The translations under genes and the position numbers were made by a program. From contig NZ_SDHY01000005.1 of the NCBI RefSeq assembly GCF_004118285.1, forward strand, positions 186,001 through 250,000: a stretch of 64,000 bases of DNA, given 5' to 3'. The DNA comes from Aquirufa rosea (lineage in GTDB: Bacteria > Bacteroidota > Bacteroidia > Cytophagales > Spirosomataceae). Below are positions 53,708 to 61,149 of the stretch, one piece after another (positions within the stretch are counted from its first letter, which is position 1; each line of letters starts with the position of its first letter). The notes beneath the pieces were generated by a model. It saw only the letters and a program-made list of their open reading frames with translations, did not search any database and was not told the DNA's origin.

Positions 53708-54286
53708 TTATATTTTTTTAACTTGATTATTCGAAAGTTCATACCTATCATTAGACTCTAAACAAATTGCAATATTATCTTTAAAATTTAATCTATGACC
53801 ATACTCACTCATCCAACCAATTTGTCGGGCTGGGTTTCCTACTACTAAGGCATAAGGAGGTACATTTTTAGTAACAACTGCACCTGCGCCAATGAAGGCA
53901 AAATCGCCAATATCGTGTCCACAAACAATTGTTGCATTTGCACCAACACTGGCTCCTTGACCCACATGGGTTTTGGCAAACTGGTCTCTCCTGTTCACTG
54001 CACTGCGTGGGTTGGTTACATTGGTGAACACACAAGAAGGACCTAAAAAAACATCATCTCCACAGGTTACTCCTGTGTATAAGGATACATTATTTTGTAC
54101 CTTAACGTTGTTTCCTAATATGACTTCCGGAGAAATCACTACATTCTGACCGATATTACAATTTTTACCGAGTCTACAATTGGGCATGATGTGTGAAAAA
54201 TGCCAAATTTTGGTTCCGGCGCCTATTTCACAACCTTCCTCTACCACTGCAGTCGGATGTATAAAATAATCCATAAGTATAATCAT
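53708..54286 (-). CDS. wbpD: UDP-2-acetamido-3-amino-2,3-dideoxyglucuronate N-acetyltransferase (WbpD type)
   Basis: This is a 192-residue left-handed beta-helix acyltransferase with hexapeptide repeats (IGAGTKIWHFSHIMPNCRLG, NIGQNVVISPEVILGNNVKV, VFLGPSCVFTNVTNPRS, ASVGANATIVCGHDIGDFAFIGAGAVVTKNVPPYALVVGNPARQ). It acetylates the 3-amine made by WbpE to give UDP-GlcNAc3NAcA. ATG 54286 overlaps the wbpE stop by 4 bases; ATG 54274 is an alternative. Confidence 0.93.
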   Translation of the reverse strand: MIILMDYFIHPTAVVEEGCEIGAGTKIWHFSHIMPNCRLGKNCNIGQNVVISPEVILGNNVKVQNNVSLYTGVTCGDDVFLGPSCVFTNVTNPRSAVNRRDQFAKTHVGQGASVGANATIVCGHDIGDFAFIGAGAVVTKNVPPYALVVGNPARQIGWMSEYGHRLNFKDNIAICLESNDRYELSNNQVKKI

Positions 54287-55410
54287 GTGTTTAAAAATGT
54301 AGAGATCTTATCTGCAATGAAGATTTGTTCTTCAATCGTTAATTCCGTGTGCATCGGGATAGATAATACAGAATCGCAAAGTGAATTCGTAATTTCCAAA
54401 TCACCTGTTGTTCTACCTATTTCTCTATAAGCTTCTTGCTGATTTAATGGGATTGGATAATAAATCATGGAAGGTATTCCATTTTCTTTTAAGTACTTTT
54501 TCAAGCCGTCACGCTTACCACCACTAATTATCATGGTATATTGATGGAAAACATGGGTAGAGTGAGCAGCCCTTTTTGGTATTTGTAGTTGTTCAAGATT
54601 AGCAAGCAGGCTATCATACCGACTTGCAGCAGCTTGACGGGCAGCGCTATATTGATCGAGGTATTTGAGTTTAACATCTAGCACAGCCGCCTGTAGTGTA
54701 TCTAATCTAGAATTTACACCTATGTATTTATGAATATATTTCTTTATCTGTCCATGATTTGCAATCATTCTAATTTTATCGGCTAATCCTTCATCATTGG
54801 TAAAAATTGCGCCTCCGTCTCCATAACACCCTAAATTTTTCGAAGGAAAGAATGAGGTGCAACCAATATCACCCATAGTACCCGCATGCTTTTGAGTACC
54901 GTCTTTGAATGTATATTTTGCACCAATTGCCTGTGCAGTATCTTCAATTACATAGATTCCGTGCTGCTTAGCAAAAGCCAAAATTTGCTCCATATCAGCA
55001 CATTGTCCAAACAAATGAACTGGAACAATTGCTTTTGTTTTTGAAGAAATCGCTTTTTCAATGTTTTCATGAGTAATATTAAAGTAAAAAGGATCAACAT
55101 CAACCATAACTGGAACCAAACCAAGTAGTCCTATCACTTCTGCAGTTGCTACATATGTAAATGAAGGAACTATAACCTCATCTCCAGGTTGGAGACTCAA
55201 TGCCATCATTGCAATTTGTAACGCATCTGTTCCATTTGCACATGGAATGACATATGCGCCACCCAAATATTGAGAAAGATTTTTTGAGAATTCTATAACG
55301 GATGGTCCATTTATAAAATTTGCACTACGAATACATTCAAGTATTGCATTATCTATCTCGTTTTGAATTTTCGAATACTGACCTTTCAGGTCAACCATTT
55401 CAATTTTCAT
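54283..55410 (-). CDS. wbpE: UDP-3-keto sugar aminotransferase (WbpE type, DegT/DnrJ/EryC1)
   Basis: This 375-residue PLP aminotransferase has MVDLKGQYSKIQNEIDNAI, PCANGTDALQIAMMALSLQPGDEV, VIEDTAQAIGAKY, and the PLP lysine in TSFFPSKNLGCYGDGGAIFT. It continues with HGQIKKYIHKYIGVNSRLDTLQAAVL and YYPIPLNQQEAY. WbpE moves an amino group from glutamate to C3 of UDP-3-keto-GlcNAcA. It lies 12 bases after wbpA and overlaps wbpD by 4 bases. Confidence 0.93.
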   Translation of the reverse strand: MKIEMVDLKGQYSKIQNEIDNAILECIRSANFINGPSVIEFSKNLSQYLGGAYVIPCANGTDALQIAMMALSLQPGDEVIVPSFTYVATAEVIGLLGLVPVMVDVDPFYFNITHENIEKAISSKTKAIVPVHLFGQCADMEQILAFAKQHGIYVIEDTAQAIGAKYTFKDGTQKHAGTMGDIGCTSFFPSKNLGCYGDGGAIFTNDEGLADKIRMIANHGQIKKYIHKYIGVNSRLDTLQAAVLDVKLKYLDQYSAARQAAASRYDSLLANLEQLQIPKRAAHSTHVFHQYTMIISGGKRDGLKKYLKENGIPSMIYYPIPLNQQEAYREIGRTTGDLEITNSLCDSVLSIPMHTELTIEEQIFIADKISTFLNT

Positions 55411-55421
55411 AATTAACTGTG

Positions 55422-56711
55422 TTATAGTCTTGCGTCAACTAAAGAACGCTCCAAAAATGATTTAATGTCATAAATGATTGAATTTGAACTGGCGCAAATT
55501 GCTTTAATATCTAATTCAAGAAATTCTTTGTGTGAAACAGCTAAGATAATTGCATCATACTTGTCTGAAATGGATTCGACTAAATCAATTCCGTATTCTT
55601 CTTTTACCTCATGTTTATCAGCATGAGGATCATAAACATCAACATTCATGTTAAATTGCTGAAGCTCACGAAAAATATCTATGACTTTTGAATTTCGAAT
55701 ATCAGGGCAGTCTTCTTTAAAAGTAATCCCTAAAATCAATGATTTAGAATTAGAAATAACATGATTTTTTGATATAAGTAACTTCACTAATTTGTTAGCA
55801 ACAAACATCCCCATATTATCATTAACTCTTCTTCCAGATAAAATAACTTGAGGATAATATCCAAGACTTTCAGCCTTATGTGCTAGATAGTATGGATCAA
55901 CACCAATACAATGCCCTCCAACTAAACCTGGTTTATATTTTAAAAAATTCCATTTGGTTCCAGCAGCCTCAATGACATCATTTGTATCAATCCCCATTTT
56001 ATCAAATATTAATGCTAATTCATTAACAAAAGATATATTTACATCGCGTTGAGCATTTTCAATAGCTTTTGAAGCTTCTGCTACTTTTAAACTCGGAGCT
56101 TTGTGAGTACCAGCTTCAATAATACTAGAGTACAATGCATCCACAACTTCTGCAATTTCTGAAGTTGAGCCAGAAGTTACCTTCTTTATTTTAGTTAGCG
56201 TATTAATTTTATCTCCTGGATTTATTCTTTCTGGAGAATACCCACAAAAAAAATCTAGATTGTATGTCAATTTTGAATTTTTTTCAAGTACTGGAACACA
56301 ATCCTCTTCAGTACATCCTGGGTAAACTGTTGATTCATAAATTACAATATCTCCAGTTTTTAAAACTTTTCCAATCATTTCAGAAGCTTTAAGCAATGGT
56401 GTTAAATCTGGAGCCTTAAATTGATCGATAGGTGTTGGCACAGTAACAATATAAACATTACATGACGTCAAATCATCAACTTTGTGCGAAAAGCTTAATC
56501 CTACATTGCCATTATTAGACAAACTCATGGCATGTGATAATCCGGCTAGGTCTGCTTCATTTGTTCGGTCTCTACCAAAAGTCAGCTCTTCGATTCGATC
56601 TTTGTTTATATCGAATCCTAATACCTTATATTTTTTACCAAATTCTATAGCCAATGGAAGGCCAACATAACCTAAACCAATAATTGCAATTTTTTTGTCT
56701 TTAATATTCAT
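55422..56711 (-). CDS. wbpA: UDP-N-acetyl-D-glucosamine 6-dehydrogenase (WbpA/TviB type)
   Basis: This 429-residue nucleotide-sugar dehydrogenase has NAD binding [80 protein letters not shown], the catalytic Cys in [20 protein letters not shown], and [13 protein letters not shown]. It oxidises UDP-GlcNAc to UDP-GlcNAcA. It is the first gene of the cluster; with wbpE, wbpD and wbpB it completes the UDP-GlcNAc3NAcA route. A candidate promoter and a tandem 12-bp repeat lie just upstream. Confidence 0.93.
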   Translation of the reverse strand: MNIKDKKIAIIGLGYVGLPLAIEFGKKYKVLGFDINKDRIEELTFGRDRTNEADLAGLSHAMSLSNNGNVGLSFSHKVDDLTSCNVYIVTVPTPIDQFKAPDLTPLLKASEMIGKVLKTGDIVIYESTVYPGCTEEDCVPVLEKNSKLTYNLDFFCGYSPERINPGDKINTLTKIKKVTSGSTSEIAEVVDALYSSIIEAGTHKAPSLKVAEASKAIENAQRDVNISFVNELALIFDKMGIDTNDVIEAAGTKWNFLKYKPGLVGGHCIGVDPYYLAHKAESLGYYPQVILSGRRVNDNMGMFVANKLVKLLISKNHVISNSKSLILGITFKEDCPDIRNSKVIDIFRELQQFNMNVDVYDPHADKHEVKEEYGIDLVESISDKYDAIILAVSHKEFLELDIKAICASSNSIIYDIKSFLERSLVDARL

Positions 56712-56734
56712 ACATTATAATTTTAATTTAATTA

Positions 56735-56758
56735 CGCACCAAACTGCGCACCAAACTC
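56735..56758. repeat. Tandem 12-bp repeat in front of wbpA
   Basis: Two copies of CGCACCAAACT(G/C) lie back to back 24-47 bases upstream of the wbpA ATG. Placed between the candidate promoter and the gene, they may bind a regulator such as the winged-helix protein encoded next door, or act in the mRNA leader. Confidence 0.4.
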
Positions 56759-56797
56759 ATTTATTTTTGATGTTTTGAGTTAATCTGAAATTTTAAA

Positions 56798-56805
56798 CAA
56801 AACTA
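56798..56805 (-). promoter_or_regulatory. Candidate -7 box for the polysaccharide cluster
   Basis: The minus strand reads TAGTTTTG, matching TAnnTTTG, with a TTG 15 bases further upstream (spacing shorter than usual). It would give a leader of about 80 bases before wbpA. The cluster could instead be transcribed through from the winged-helix gene. Confidence 0.3.
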
Positions 56806-56876
56806 TTTAACGCTGTAAATCAATGAATTAATGATTTACAATTATTTGAATATAGGAATAGGCGGTCTGAGCCACA

Positions 56877-57455
56877 CTAATTCAACAAATGAAAATACGG
56901 CCCACTGAAATTCTCTAAAAAGGAATGTTGCTCTTCTTTCGAATAAACCGCCACCCGAATTTTTTTTGGAATAAGCTCTTCCGCTTTTTGTATTAATTGA
57001 TATAAATAATTTTTATCGACATCCCCTATGAGCACTAAGTCCACAAAAGGGGAATCTTTCCCCTCCGCTAAATCCCCCGTCAAATACACTTTTTCTACAT
57101 TCCCCAATTTGTCAATCACCTGCTCAATAATCTGATCCAAGCCCACAAATTGCATGATGATACTCCGCAAGGATGAGAACATGGGATGCTGAATATTCAC
57201 GGAATAATGCTTCACTTTGGAGTTATCAGGGTCCGACTGCACTTGGATTAAATGCATGTCGTTCAATTTATTAAGCTCCAAGCGAACGGTATTGCTACTC
57301 ACACCAAGCTCTCGCTCCAAACCACGCAAATAGACCTTGCTGGCAGGATTTAGCAGTAGTTTAGTCAATAGTTTGACGCGTATTTTACCAGAAAAAATAG
57401 AATCTAATTTCAACGTGTAGGGAAAGTCTTTCCACGGCTTCGCCACCTGAGTCAC
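56877..57455 (-). CDS. Winged-helix protein with a degenerate nucleotidyltransferase-like domain (likely cluster regulator)
   Basis: This is a 192-residue protein. Residues about 20-90 are an ArsR/MarR-type winged helix (RVKLLTKLLLNPASKVYLRGLERELGVSSNTVRLELNKLNDMHLIQ). Residues about 115-192 resemble the MNT-type nucleotidyltransferase fold, but the active site has decayed: the GS motif reads TGDLAEGKDSP and only one Asp of the DxD remains (FVDLVLIG). So it probably senses or binds rather than catalyses. It is the first leftward gene before wbpA and diverges from the initiating sugar transferase, an ideal place for a regulator of both. Confidence 0.72.
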   Translation of the reverse strand: MTQVAKPWKDFPYTLKLDSIFSGKIRVKLLTKLLLNPASKVYLRGLERELGVSSNTVRLELNKLNDMHLIQVQSDPDNSKVKHYSVNIQHPMFSSLRSIIMQFVGLDQIIEQVIDKLGNVEKVYLTGDLAEGKDSPFVDLVLIGDVDKNYLYQLIQKAEELIPKKIRVAVYSKEEQHSFLENFSGPYFHLLN

Positions 57456-57580
57456 ATATTGACTAAGTAGGCTGATACAAAATTGAGTAACAAAAATAAA
57501 GTTTTTGGTTCAAAAGTGGAAATAATATTTATTATGTGGTCCGCTTAATAATAAATCCGGCCTCTGGGCTTTAAATTCCC

Positions 57581-57588
57581 TATATTTG
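57581..57588 (+). promoter_or_regulatory. -7 box of the sugar transferase promoter
   Basis: TATATTTG matches TAnnTTTG and predicts a transcript start about 10 bases before the ATG at 57604. No TTG is found at the -33 spacing. It lies in the 148-base divergent region shared with the winged-helix gene. Confidence 0.45.
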
Positions 57589-57603
57589 TAAATTATCAGA
57601 ACG

Positions 57604-58164
57604 ATGAAGCGATTATTTGATCTATTTCTGGCCGTCATATTATGTTCACTCTTAGCTGTTCCAGCTATCTTGATTGCCCTTTTAGTTCGCTTAACTTCCC
57701 CCGGACCTATCATTTACTGGTCCACTCGAGTTGGGAAAAATAACATCCCCTTTCCCATGCCCAAGTTTAGGACCATGTTAACCCATACTCCCGTAGTGCC
57801 CACACATCTTTTGAACAATCCAGATCAATTTCTAACACCCATCGGTTCGTTTTTGAGAAAATCTAGCCTAGACGAAATCCCTCAACTCTGGTGTATTTTA
57901 AAAGGGGATATGTCCTTCGTGGGTCCCAGACCCTCGCTACCCAGCCAAACAGATCTCAATACCGCTAGGACTCAAGCCAACATTCATCTGCTAGTTCCCG
58001 GACTCACCGGTTGGGCTCAGGTCAATGGACGCGATGAAATCCCCAATGAACAAAAAGTGGCCTATGACGCCGAATACCTGCAACATCAATCTTTCCTTTT
58101 TGACTTAAAAATCATTTGCCTGACGGCTTGGAAGGTGGTCAAGCGGGATGGGGTGGTGCATTAG
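57604..58164 (+). CDS. Initiating sugar-phosphate transferase (PglC-type bacterial sugar transferase)
   Basis: This 186-residue monotopic phosphoglycosyl transferase has an N-terminal membrane hairpin (LFDLFLAVILCSLLAVPAILIALLVRL), then SPGPIIYWSTRVGKNN and KFRTM. The catalytic Asp-Glu is in SLDEIPQLWCILKGDMSFVGPRPSLP, followed by PGLTGWAQVNGRDEIPNEQKVAYDAEYL. It moves a sugar 1-phosphate from a UDP-sugar to undecaprenyl phosphate, the first step of repeat-unit assembly. It is short (PglC size, without the WbaP N-terminal region). It is the only initiating transferase in the window and sits divergent from the cluster head. Confidence 0.93.
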   Translation: MKRLFDLFLAVILCSLLAVPAILIALLVRLTSPGPIIYWSTRVGKNNIPFPMPKFRTMLTHTPVVPTHLLNNPDQFLTPIGSFLRKSSLDEIPQLWCILKGDMSFVGPRPSLPSQTDLNTARTQANIHLLVPGLTGWAQVNGRDEIPNEQKVAYDAEYLQHQSFLFDLKIICLTAWKVVKRDGVVH

Positions 58165-58364
58165 GAATGAAGAATTGAAAATGTAGAATTAAGAATTTAG
58201 GAGATTAAACTTATTGATATTTTGAAATTAGTATTTTTAATGCGAGCTAATTTATGGAGATTTATTCTGTAAAAATGGATGGAAAAGAAGACTCCTTGAA
58301 ATAGCCATTTCCCCGATTTTGCCCTTATTATAAGAACGAAAAATCTCCCACTAGCCAACCCTAT
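58165..58364. other. Intergenic region with a copy of a dispersed repeat
   Basis: Bases 58167-58199 (gaagaattgaaaatgtagaa and following) resemble the arm of the hairpin at 5493-5542. No gene is seen in the 200 bases. The repeat may help end transcription of the sugar transferase gene. Confidence 0.4.
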
Positions 58365-60095
58365 ATGTTGCCCAAAAAAAAATGGACTGTATTGCCTCCG
58401 CCTGATAAAGAAGCTCTTGAACAATTATCCTTAGAATTAAATACAGTTAAAAACCCATATTTCCTTCAATTACTACTTTCCCGAGGAATTAAAAATTTCA
58501 ATGAGGCGAAAGCATTTATGCTTCCTGAGATGCAGTCCATACATGATCCCTTTCTGATGAAGGACATGGATAAGGCTGTGGCACGTTTAGGTCAAGCCTT
58601 AGAAAACGGAGAAAAAATCCTGATTTATGGAGATTATGATGTGGATGGAACTACCTCAGTGGCCTTGGTTTATGGTTATCTATTGGAAGTACTTGGTGCA
58701 GATTGTGATTACTACATCCCTGACCGATATACAGAAGGTTACGGCGTCTCTCAAGCGGGAGTTGAATTTGCAAAGGACAATGGCTACAGTTTAATTATCT
58801 CGTTGGATTGTGGAATCAAAGCCCATGAAAGAGTAGCTTGGTGTAATCAACAGGGCATTGATTTCATCGTTTGTGACCACCATTTACCTGATGATGAGCT
58901 ACCGGAAGCCATCGCCGTGCTAGACCCCAAAAGAAAAGATTGCCAATACCCATTTAAGGAATTAACAGGCTGCGGTGTAGGATTTAAGCTCCTCCAAGCC
59001 TTCATAGAAGCCAATTTCCTGGAGCCTGAACCCCTGTGGGATAAGATTGATTTATTGGCTTGTAGTATTGCCGCGGACATGGTTCCCATCACGGGAGAAA
59101 ATAGGATTTTCACTTATTTTGGGTTGGAAAAACTAGGAAAAAACGCCTTGCCTGGTATAGCTTATTTGCTTCAAACTGCTGGTAAAACGGCTCCCATTCA
59201 AGTAACGGATATTGTCTTCTCCATATCTCCTGTCATCAACGCTGCAGGAAGAATGGATCATGCTCATGGGGCAGTGAAACTATTGTTGGCAGCTGATATG
59301 TTAGAGGCAAGTCAGTTAGCCGAGGCCGTTTTAAAGCAAAATCAAAGTAGAAAAGAAGTAGAAAAAGAAATTGTCCAACAAGCCCTCGAGATTTTTCATA
59401 AAGATTCCTTTTTACCCACGGCTTTCTCTACTGTGTTATTTCACCCCTCATGGCACAAGGGAGTGGTGGGGATTGTCGCTAGTAAGATTCAGGAACATTA
59501 TTATCGACCTACCATTATATTAACCGAATCCAACGGCCAGCTGGTAGGCTCTGCTCGTTCTGTCAAAGGCTTTGACATTCATGCCGCACTGGAATCTTGT
59601 GCTGATTTATTAATCCAATTCGGGGGACATACCCATGCGGCTGGTTTACATTTGCATCCGGAAAACTTAGCTGCATTTATCTCGCGATTCGACGAACTGG
59701 TGAAAAAAGGCTTGAGCGAAAATCCCCCGCCTGCAGAGCTGCTGATTGATCTTGAAATTCCACTATCTGCTCTTAATTTGGCATTTCATGATAAATTATT
59801 GATTCGACTTTCTCCTTTCGGGCCAGGAAATATGATTCCGCTATTTCTAAGTAAGCAACTCTTTCAAACAGCTCCTCCTACCATTTTGAAAGAGGCACAC
59901 TTGAAATTATTTGTTCAAGACCGTCCCGAAAATCCAACCATGGAGGTCATTGCGTTCAACCTTCGTGCCGACTTCTATGAAGGTTTAATGGATGCCTATT
60001 TGAATCAGAAGCCTATTTCTTTAGTGTACCATGTAGAGGTCAATGAATTTAGAGGAAACAGAAAGTTGCAATTGAGGGCTTTGGATATGGCTTAA
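58365..60095 (+). CDS. recJ: Single-stranded-DNA-specific 5'-3' exonuclease RecJ
   Basis: This 576-residue protein of the DHH phosphoesterase family has KILIYGDYDVDGTTSVALVYGYL, LIISLDCGIKAHE, FIVCDHHLPDDELPEA, INAAGRMDHAHGAVKLLL, and the DHHA1 part PSWHKGVVGIVASKIQEHYYRPTIIL, SARSVKGFDIHAAL, and FGGHTHAAGLHL. A C-terminal OB-like domain follows (RLSPFGPGNMIPLFLS). RecJ degrades single-stranded DNA in recombination and repair in the cytoplasm. It is a housekeeping gene, unrelated to the sugar cluster; length is typical. Confidence 0.96.
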   Translation: MLPKKKWTVLPPPDKEALEQLSLELNTVKNPYFLQLLLSRGIKNFNEAKAFMLPEMQSIHDPFLMKDMDKAVARLGQALENGEKILIYGDYDVDGTTSVALVYGYLLEVLGADCDYYIPDRYTEGYGVSQAGVEFAKDNGYSLIISLDCGIKAHERVAWCNQQGIDFIVCDHHLPDDELPEAIAVLDPKRKDCQYPFKELTGCGVGFKLLQAFIEANFLEPEPLWDKIDLLACSIAADMVPITGENRIFTYFGLEKLGKNALPGIAYLLQTAGKTAPIQVTDIVFSISPVINAAGRMDHAHGAVKLLLAADMLEASQLAEAVLKQNQSRKEVEKEIVQQALEIFHKDSFLPTAFSTVLFHPSWHKGVVGIVASKIQEHYYRPTIILTESNGQLVGSARSVKGFDIHAALESCADLLIQFGGHTHAAGLHLHPENLAAFISRFDELVKKGLSENPPPAELLIDLEIPLSALNLAFHDKLLIRLSPFGPGNMIPLFLSKQLFQTAPPTILKEAHLKLFVQDRPENPTMEVIAFNLRADFYEGLMDAYLNQKPISLVYHVEVNEFRGNRKLQLRALDMA

Positions 60096-60389
60096 AAAAT
60101 GGCTTTTTAAGCCTTGGTTAATCTCCAAGAACTGTGAGATATTTGATATTTCACCCCCGAGTTAATGATGGTCATTTCATATGAGATGTTCATTACCTAG
60201 TCTTACAAGCCTTGCTTAAACCTGTGTGTGGTGAGCTTTCATAAGTCGATATTGCTCAACCAATTTTATGATGGAACAATATAGATAAGAAAGTCTAAGA
60301 AATAAACCGAGTTTTTTCAGAGTTCAGAGGGGATTGGATATTAAAAAAGGATGTCTTTATTTTAACAATGAATGTCCCTAAAAATTAGC

Positions 60390-61049
60390 CTATAATGACA
60401 CTCTGACAAAGAGGCCTGAATTTAACTTTTCAAATTTAGAAGGACCATAATAATCAAAGTTCATACCTACACCATAGGTGAATTTCTTATGGGTAATGCC
60501 TGCTCTAAAGGTATATCCACTTCGGGCATGCAATCCATCTTCTATCGATTGATTGTATAAAACTTGTGCCCGAGTATATAATCGAGTTTTTTGTCCTAAA
60601 CTAGGTTTATACTCCAAAATACTAACGGTTTCCATATTGGTGCCAGGTAATAAACAAATACTCGGAGAAACGATGATAAGCCAAGTAGGATTTGCTTTGA
60701 AAAATTGAAGTCCCATTAAAGGAACTAAGCCCAGTTTAAAATGCCACTGAGCGCCCGCAGAAGCCTTAAGGTTATGGCCAAGATCGTACAAAACATTATT
60801 CACCACCACTATTTCTGTTTCATCTGCTTTATTTTTATAATCTACGGCCCCATTGGTCACATTAAAAAAGGAAAATTTCCCTCGAGCATCTATCGGTTTG
60901 GAAAGAATCAGCTGAAAATTCGTTCGCTTGTCACCAAACATCACCTCAGCAGGTATGGGTGCTGGAGGGGCTGTCAATGCTTGCTGAGAATAAGTAGTCG
61001 TAGATAATAGGAATAAAATTCCAAACAAAAAGAATTGGCCATTTTTCAT
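60390..61049 (-). CDS. Exported outer-membrane-like protein of unknown function
   Basis: This 219-residue protein has a signal peptide (MKNGQFFLFGILFLLSTTTYSQ). The mature part is made of alternating strands ending in aromatic residues (NFQLILSKPIDARGKFSFFN, AGAQWHFKLGLVPLMGLQFF, TYGVGMNFDYYG), and the last strand ends SGLFVRVSL. This is the pattern of a small outer-membrane beta-barrel. I do not recognise a family. It stands alone; a 294-base gap before it holds nothing clear. Confidence 0.65.
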   Translation of the reverse strand: MKNGQFFLFGILFLLSTTTYSQQALTAPPAPIPAEVMFGDKRTNFQLILSKPIDARGKFSFFNVTNGAVDYKNKADETEIVVVNNVLYDLGHNLKASAGAQWHFKLGLVPLMGLQFFKANPTWLIIVSPSICLLPGTNMETVSILEYKPSLGQKTRLYTRAQVLYNQSIEDGLHARSGYTFRAGITHKKFTYGVGMNFDYYGPSKFEKLNSGLFVRVSL

Positions 61050-61149
61050 GGCGGCAAATATAAAAAGGATTATTTAACGGATAGCCATACTTTCATGAAG
61101 TTCAGGAACTAAGCGATAAAAAGCGAAATTTCTAAGATGAAATAATCCC

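Larger units (their letters stand above)
20883..56711 (-). other. Surface polysaccharide (O-antigen/capsule) biosynthesis cluster, Wzx/Wzy type
   Basis: Twenty-nine genes run in one direction, mostly overlapping or spaced by under 30 bases. They cover nucleotide-sugar pathways (UDP-GlcNAc3NAcA, CDP-3,6-dideoxyhexose with extra carbon-transfer genes, UDP-L-FucNAc), glycosyltransferases, a flippase, a polymerase and modifying enzymes. Gaps of 198 bases (43475-43672) and 131 bases (40816-40946) may mark module borders or internal promoters. No wzz, wza, wzb, wzc or ABC exporter is in the window. Confidence 0.9.

Noticed and set aside
56735-56758. CRISPR array
   Set aside because: Only two adjacent 12-bp copies without spacers; no cas genes or other arrays are seen anywhere in the window.
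56712-56876. UpxY/UpxZ-type antitermination control of the capsule cluster
   Set aside because: No NusG-like gene is encoded at the head of the cluster and no invertible promoter repeats are seen.
57510-57713. 67-aa frame opposite the start of the sugar transferase
   Set aside because: It covers the divergent promoter region and the antisense of a well-recognised gene.
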